Shown here: positions 60,380 through 64,000 of the stretch, one piece after another
Numbering within the stretch: the first letter of the stretch is position 1
How the letters are laid out: every line of letters starts with the position of its first letter
Assembly (NCBI RefSeq): GCF_014199335.1
Contig: NZ_JACIJI010000001.1
Coordinates: forward strand, 1,178,001 to 1,242,000
DNA: 64,000 nucleotides
Origin: Stakelama sediminis
GTDB lineage: Bacteria > Pseudomonadota > Alphaproteobacteria > Sphingomonadales > Sphingomonadaceae
Direction of reading: 5' to 3'
The notes under the pieces: model-generated
Told to the model about the DNA's origin: nothing
What the model saw: only the letters and a program-made list of their open reading frames with translations
Databases searched by the model: none
Program-made: the position numbers and the translations under genes

Positions 60380-61900
60380 TTACTGCCCCTCGTCGCTGTT
60401 GTTTTCGATGCCGATGGCGACATAGCGCCCTATGTTGCGGCGCTGGACATAGAGCAGCACCTGATCCCGACCGGCAGCCTTTGCCTGCTTGACGGCACGT
60501 CCCAGTTCTTCGGGGGTTGTCACGGGTTGACGATTGGCGGACACGATGACGTCGCCGCGTTGCAGACCCTTTTGCGCAGCATCGCTCGACGGATCGGTGC
60601 CGAGCACAACCACGCCATGGACGCTGGAAGGTATACCCAATTGCTGCGCAATACGCGCCGTCAGCGGCATGACACTGACCCCCAACGATTCGGCAGGGTT
60701 TTTCGCGCTCTGGTCGCTGCCATCCGGCATGCCGTTATCGTCCTGGTCGGTGCTGAACTGACGGAGTTGCGATTCGGGCGGACGCGTCGCCAGCGTGGCC
60801 TTGACCGTCATCGTCTTGCCGTCGCGGATCAACTGGAACGGAACCGTTTCGCCCGGTTTGATATTGGCCACGAGATAGCTGAGCGTCTGGTCGGGCGTCA
60901 CATCCTGACCGTTCACCTGCATGATGACGTCGCCCTGTTTGATCCCGGCCTTCGCCGCCGCACTGTCGGGCTCGACGCTGGAAATCAGCTCGCCGCGATT
61001 CTTCGGAATGCCGAGCGCGGAAGCGATATCGTCGGTCACCGGCTGAATGCCGACGCCCAGATAGCCGCGCTCGATCTTCTGGCCCTTCATCAGCGATTCG
61101 ATGATCGGCTTGGCCTCATCCGCCGGGATCGCGAAGCCGATGCCGACATTGCCGCCGGTGGGCGACAGTATCTGCGAGTTGATGCCGATCACCTGGCCCT
61201 GCATGTTGAACATCGGGCCGCCGGAGTTACCGCGGTTGATCGAGGCGTCGGTCTGGATGAAGCGATCATAGGCGCCCTGACCGGTGACGCGATGCACCGC
61301 CGAGACGATACCCGCCGTCACCGTGCCGCCCAGACCATAGGGTTCACCAATGGCGATGATCCAGTCGCCGACACGCGCCGCCTTGGAATCGCCGAATGTG
61401 ACATAAGGCAAATTGGTGCCCTCGATCTTCAGCACCGCAAGGTCGGAGGATTCGTCATGGCCGACGACCTTCGCCTTATATTCCTTGTTGTTGCTCAGCG
61501 TTACCGTGATCGACTGCACCACGGCATTGCTGCTGCCCGGCGCGATCACATGGTTGTTGGTAACGACATAGCCGTCGGAGGAAATGATGAAGCCCGAACC
61601 CAGCGATTCCGCTTCACGCGTGACCGGTTTACCGCCCTGGAAGAACTGGCTGAACGGCGTGCCTGCGAACGGATTGTTATCGACCTTCACCTTTTGCGTG
61701 GTGGAGATGTTGACCACCGCGGGCTGCAGCTTTGCCACCATGTCGGCAAAGCTGGCGGGCGCGCCCGGACGCGGCGTCGCCTGCACCAGCGCGCTGCGGT
61801 TTTCCTGCGCGGTCTGGGCGCCGGCGGGCGGCTGAAGCACCATGGTTGCGGCGGCGCCGCCAAGAAGTGCTGCGGTAGTGATCGCATAAGCGTATCGCAC
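60380..61900 (-). CDS. DegP/DegQ-type periplasmic serine protease (Do family)
   Basis: About 506 residues. Signal peptide, trypsin-like domain with His in VVTNNHVIA, Asp in SSDLAVLKIE and Ser in GNSGGPMFN, then two PDZ domains (about 280-375 and 400-495). It degrades misfolded envelope proteins. The GTG at 61900 follows AGAGGAAAG; an ATG at 61918 is also in frame but lacks a ribosome site. It is downstream of hflKC, as in many alphaproteobacteria. Confidence 0.95.
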   Translation of the reverse strand: MRYAYAITTAALLGGAAATMVLQPPAGAQTAQENRSALVQATPRPGAPASFADMVAKLQPAVVNISTTQKVKVDNNPFAGTPFSQFFQGGKPVTREAESLGSGFIISSDGYVVTNNHVIAPGSSNAVVQSITVTLSNNKEYKAKVVGHDESSDLAVLKIEGTNLPYVTFGDSKAARVGDWIIAIGEPYGLGGTVTAGIVSAVHRVTGQGAYDRFIQTDASINRGNSGGPMFNMQGQVIGINSQILSPTGGNVGIGFAIPADEAKPIIESLMKGQKIERGYLGVGIQPVTDDIASALGIPKNRGELISSVEPDSAAAKAGIKQGDVIMQVNGQDVTPDQTLSYLVANIKPGETVPFQLIRDGKTMTVKATLATRPPESQLRQFSTDQDDNGMPDGSDQSAKNPAESLGVSVMPLTARIAQQLGIPSSVHGVVVLGTDPSSDAAQKGLQRGDVIVSANRQPVTTPEELGRAVKQAKAAGRDQVLLYVQRRNIGRYVAIGIENNSDEGQ

Positions 61901-61988
61901 GGATGTCTTTCCTCTCATTCACTTGAGGCCGAATATGGCGCTGTCTGCCGCATCGAGGCTGAACCTCGATTGAATATGAACAACCGGT

Positions 61989-62852
61989 TCAGCCGCCGCC
62001 CTTTTCGAATTCCTGCAGATATTCGTTGTTCGGCGACAGGATGATGGATGTTTTACCCTTCGGATTGGTTCCATCGACACCGAAGGTATGGCGATAAGAC
62101 TGCATAGCGCGCCAGAAATTATAGAATTTCGGGTCTTTGCCGAAGCTCTGCGCATAGATTTTCGCGGCCTGCGCATCGGCGTTGGCGCGGATGATCTGCG
62201 CGGTCTTCAGCCCCTGTGCGCGAATCGTCAGCGCTTCCTGTTCGCGCGCGGTGCGCATCCGCTGGAACGCGCTGTCGAGCGGGCTGCCGCTCGGCAGGTC
62301 GGCATGCTTGATCCGCACATCGACGATCTCCACGCCATATTGCCGCGCAACGCGATTGAGCTGGCGCTGGATATTTTCCATCACCTGCCCGCGCTCGGGG
62401 CTTAGCAGTGCGGCGAATTCGCGCTTGCCCAGTTCGTTGCGCAGCGCCGAACCGAGCAACGGACGCAGCGCGGTGCGCACTGCATCGACCGTTCCGGCGG
62501 TTACCACCATACGCAGCGGGTCGACCACGCGGAAGCGGGCAAAGGCGTCCACTTCCAGACGAAGCTGGTCGGTCGACAGCACCGGCTGGTTATCGAGTTC
62601 CAGATCGAGCACGCGTTTATCGACCCAGACAACCCGGTCTATAAAGGGAATGCGCGCGATCAGCCCCGCCCCGCTTTTGCCCAGAGGCGTATTCGGCTGA
62701 TAGCGGTTGACGATATATCTGGGCTGCTGAAAGCGGAAAATCACCGCCTGTCTGGTTTCGGGTACGATCGCGAAGGTGTTGGCCGCGATAATCACCGCGA
62801 CCAGTGCCACCACCGCAAGCACCATCGGATTGCGCCACAGCGACACCTTCAC
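61989..62852 (-). CDS. hflC: FtsH modulator HflC
   Basis: 287 residues. One N-terminal membrane helix (MVLAVVALVAVIIAANTFAIV) and a SPFH/Band 7 domain (TRQAVIFRFQQPRYIV, VYVD-like RVVWVDKRVLDLEL, ERGQVMENIQRQLN). HflK and HflC form a membrane cage around FtsH. The start is GTG and overlaps the hflK stop by 4 nt. Confidence 0.96.
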   Translation of the reverse strand: MKVSLWRNPMVLAVVALVAVIIAANTFAIVPETRQAVIFRFQQPRYIVNRYQPNTPLGKSGAGLIARIPFIDRVVWVDKRVLDLELDNQPVLSTDQLRLEVDAFARFRVVDPLRMVVTAGTVDAVRTALRPLLGSALRNELGKREFAALLSPERGQVMENIQRQLNRVARQYGVEIVDVRIKHADLPSGSPLDSAFQRMRTAREQEALTIRAQGLKTAQIIRANADAQAAKIYAQSFGKDPKFYNFWRAMQSYRHTFGVDGTNPKGKTSIILSPNNEYLQEFEKGGG

Positions 62853-63955
62853 TGGCCACCTCCATTGCCGGTGGAATCGGAAGAGCTTGTCGTCTTAGGC
62901 TCCGTGAGTTGCTGCGCGCCTTTAAGCGGCAGATAGGACATCACGCCCTTCGGTTCGACAATCGTCTTGTCGGTATTGGCCAGAACCTTCTCCATCGTCT
63001 CGTAATAGAGGCGCCGACGCGTCACGTCCGGGGCAAGCCGATATTGTTCGTAAATCTTGTCGAACTCGGCCGCCTCACCCTGCGCGCTCGCGAGAATTTG
63101 CTGCGCATAGGCGCGCGCCTGATTGATATTGGCCTGCGCTCCCTGCTGCGCCGCCGTCACCTTCTTGAAGGCTTCGTCGACTTCCGCAGGCGGGCTGGAA
63201 TTCTTGATCGCGACGCCCTGAATAGCGATGCCCGACTGATATTCGTTGAGCAGTTGCTGCATATGCTGCGCGACCTTCGCCTCGATCTCCGAACGTCCGG
63301 CGCCGATCGCTTCGTCCAGCGTCGTTTCCGCCATCACTTCGCGCATCGCGCTTTCGGCGACTGCGCGCACGGTTTCCTGCGGATCGCGAATCTGGAACAG
63401 GAAATCCTGCGGGTTGGAGACGTTCCAGCGCACCTGATAGCTGAGGTCGACGATATTCTGATCGCCGGTCAGCACCAGATTTTCATTCGACCCCTTGGGA
63501 AAATCATCCTCGCGAATGCGCTGGACATCGACCTTCTGTACACTGTTGATCGGTGCAGGCAGCGTGAACTGAACCCCCGGCGGCAACGTGCGCGAATAGC
63601 GGCCGAATGTCGTCACCACGCCCTGTTGCTGCGGCCCGATGGTATGAAAGCTGGTGAAGAGAAGCCAGACCAGCACGATCAGCACGACGCCGATCAGCCA
63701 CAGGCTGCGTCCGCCCGGCGCCTGAAATCCGCCGCCGCCACCGCCGCCATTTCCACCGCCGCCGCCACGCGCACGTTTGAGAAACTCGTCGAGCGAGGTC
63801 ACGCCGCGCGCACGCCGGCCCTGCGGCGGCACCTGCCAGGGATTGCGCGGACCGCCGTCGCCGTCATCGCCACCATTGCCGCCCCCCCAGGGGCCTTTGC
63901 CATCATTGTTCAGGATCGCGCCGGCGCGCGTTATCCACCCCGTGAATCTTGCCAT
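62849..63955 (-). CDS. hflK: FtsH modulator HflK
   Basis: 368 residues. A Gly/Asn-rich cytoplasmic N-terminus (GPWGGGNGGDDG and a second Gly run near 70-80), one membrane helix (LWLIGVVLIVLVWLLFTSF), and a SPFH domain (PQQQGVVTTFGRYSRTLPPG, AVAESAMREVMAETTLDEAI). ATG at 63955 follows AGGGGA. It is translationally coupled to hflC. Upstream sequence (63,956-64,000) is too short to read. Confidence 0.96.
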   Translation of the reverse strand: MARFTGWITRAGAILNNDGKGPWGGGNGGDDGDGGPRNPWQVPPQGRRARGVTSLDEFLKRARGGGGGNGGGGGGGFQAPGGRSLWLIGVVLIVLVWLLFTSFHTIGPQQQGVVTTFGRYSRTLPPGVQFTLPAPINSVQKVDVQRIREDDFPKGSNENLVLTGDQNIVDLSYQVRWNVSNPQDFLFQIRDPQETVRAVAESAMREVMAETTLDEAIGAGRSEIEAKVAQHMQQLLNEYQSGIAIQGVAIKNSSPPAEVDEAFKKVTAAQQGAQANINQARAYAQQILASAQGEAAEFDKIYEQYRLAPDVTRRRLYYETMEKVLANTDKTIVEPKGVMSYLPLKGAQQLTEPKTTSSSDSTGNGGGQ

Positions 63956-64000
63956 GGTCCCCTTTATAGGCAGGCGCGCGGCGATTTACAGTGGCGATAC

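Noticed and set aside
59270..62044. 924-codon open frame on the plus strand
   Set aside because: Antisense to the HerA-like ATPase and DegP-type genes; composition is that of a high-GC shadow frame with no domain.
1..64000. CRISPR arrays, insertion sequences, prophage genes, tRNA or rRNA genes
   Set aside because: None seen on either strand.

Overview
The window is chromosomal DNA from a high-GC alphaproteobacterium, most likely a sphingomonad (order Sphingomonadales). The evidence is a TonB-dependent receptor, an Rrf2-led suf operon, an lptC-lptA-lptB-rpoN block, a ligase-associated PdeM nuclease, an LpxO-type hydroxylase, a CarD regulator, a Suv3-like helicase, and GIN/DUF2807 proteins next to core genes. 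I found no rRNA, tRNA, CRISPR array, insertion sequence, integrase or phage gene. The window is about 90% coding, with many 1-8 nt gene overlaps.

Region by region: 1-4.2 kb (-) holds a lipoprotein gene and a truncated TonB receptor gene behind a near-perfect PhoB box. 4.3-11.1 kb (-) is the Fe-S assembly operon Rrf2-sufB-[two small secreted Cys proteins]-sufC-sufD-sufS-sufT-sufA, with a dyad operator in front. 11.1-15.6 kb holds an AraC regulator, pyrD, an acyl-CoA synthetase and a DUF2809 membrane protein. 15.6-24.3 kb holds an M16 peptidase, an LpxO-like hydroxylase, TrmJ, a CocE-type hydrolase, a LuxR regulator and ubiG. 24.3-33.4 kb runs from lysC to ptsP, with six probably accessory genes between them (membrane protein, odd ion channel, MFS, YjbQ, nitronate monooxygenase-like, 11-TM protein).

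33.5-38.5 kb holds a RodZ-like protein, CpoB, TilS (start codon disrupted) and FtsH, closed by a good terminator. 38.5-41.2 kb holds glutamine cyclotransferase, a glycine-rich double cold-shock protein and TerC. 41.2-46.1 kb is RNase D, lptC, lptA, lptB, rpoN and pdeM. 46.2-48.9 kb holds a tandem-DTG aspartyl protease and two DUF2807 proteins. 49-53 kb (-) is Suv3-like helicase, S4 protein, FdxA and CarD. 53.2-60.3 kb holds an M23 peptidase, a lone receiver protein, thiL, a proton-pumping pyrophosphatase and a HerA-like ATPase. 60.4-64 kb (-) is hflK, hflC and a DegP/Q protease.

The shared themes are envelope biogenesis and quality control (Lpt, HflKC, FtsH, DegQ, CpoB, M23, LpxO) and Fe-S biogenesis (Suf, FdxA). 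The best leads for something new are the Pho-controlled lipoprotein/receptor pair, the two TonB-C-like cysteine proteins inside the suf operon, the GYDD-filter channel, the missing tilS start codon, and several strong unassigned inverted repeats. All calls come from reading the sequence; no database search was run.
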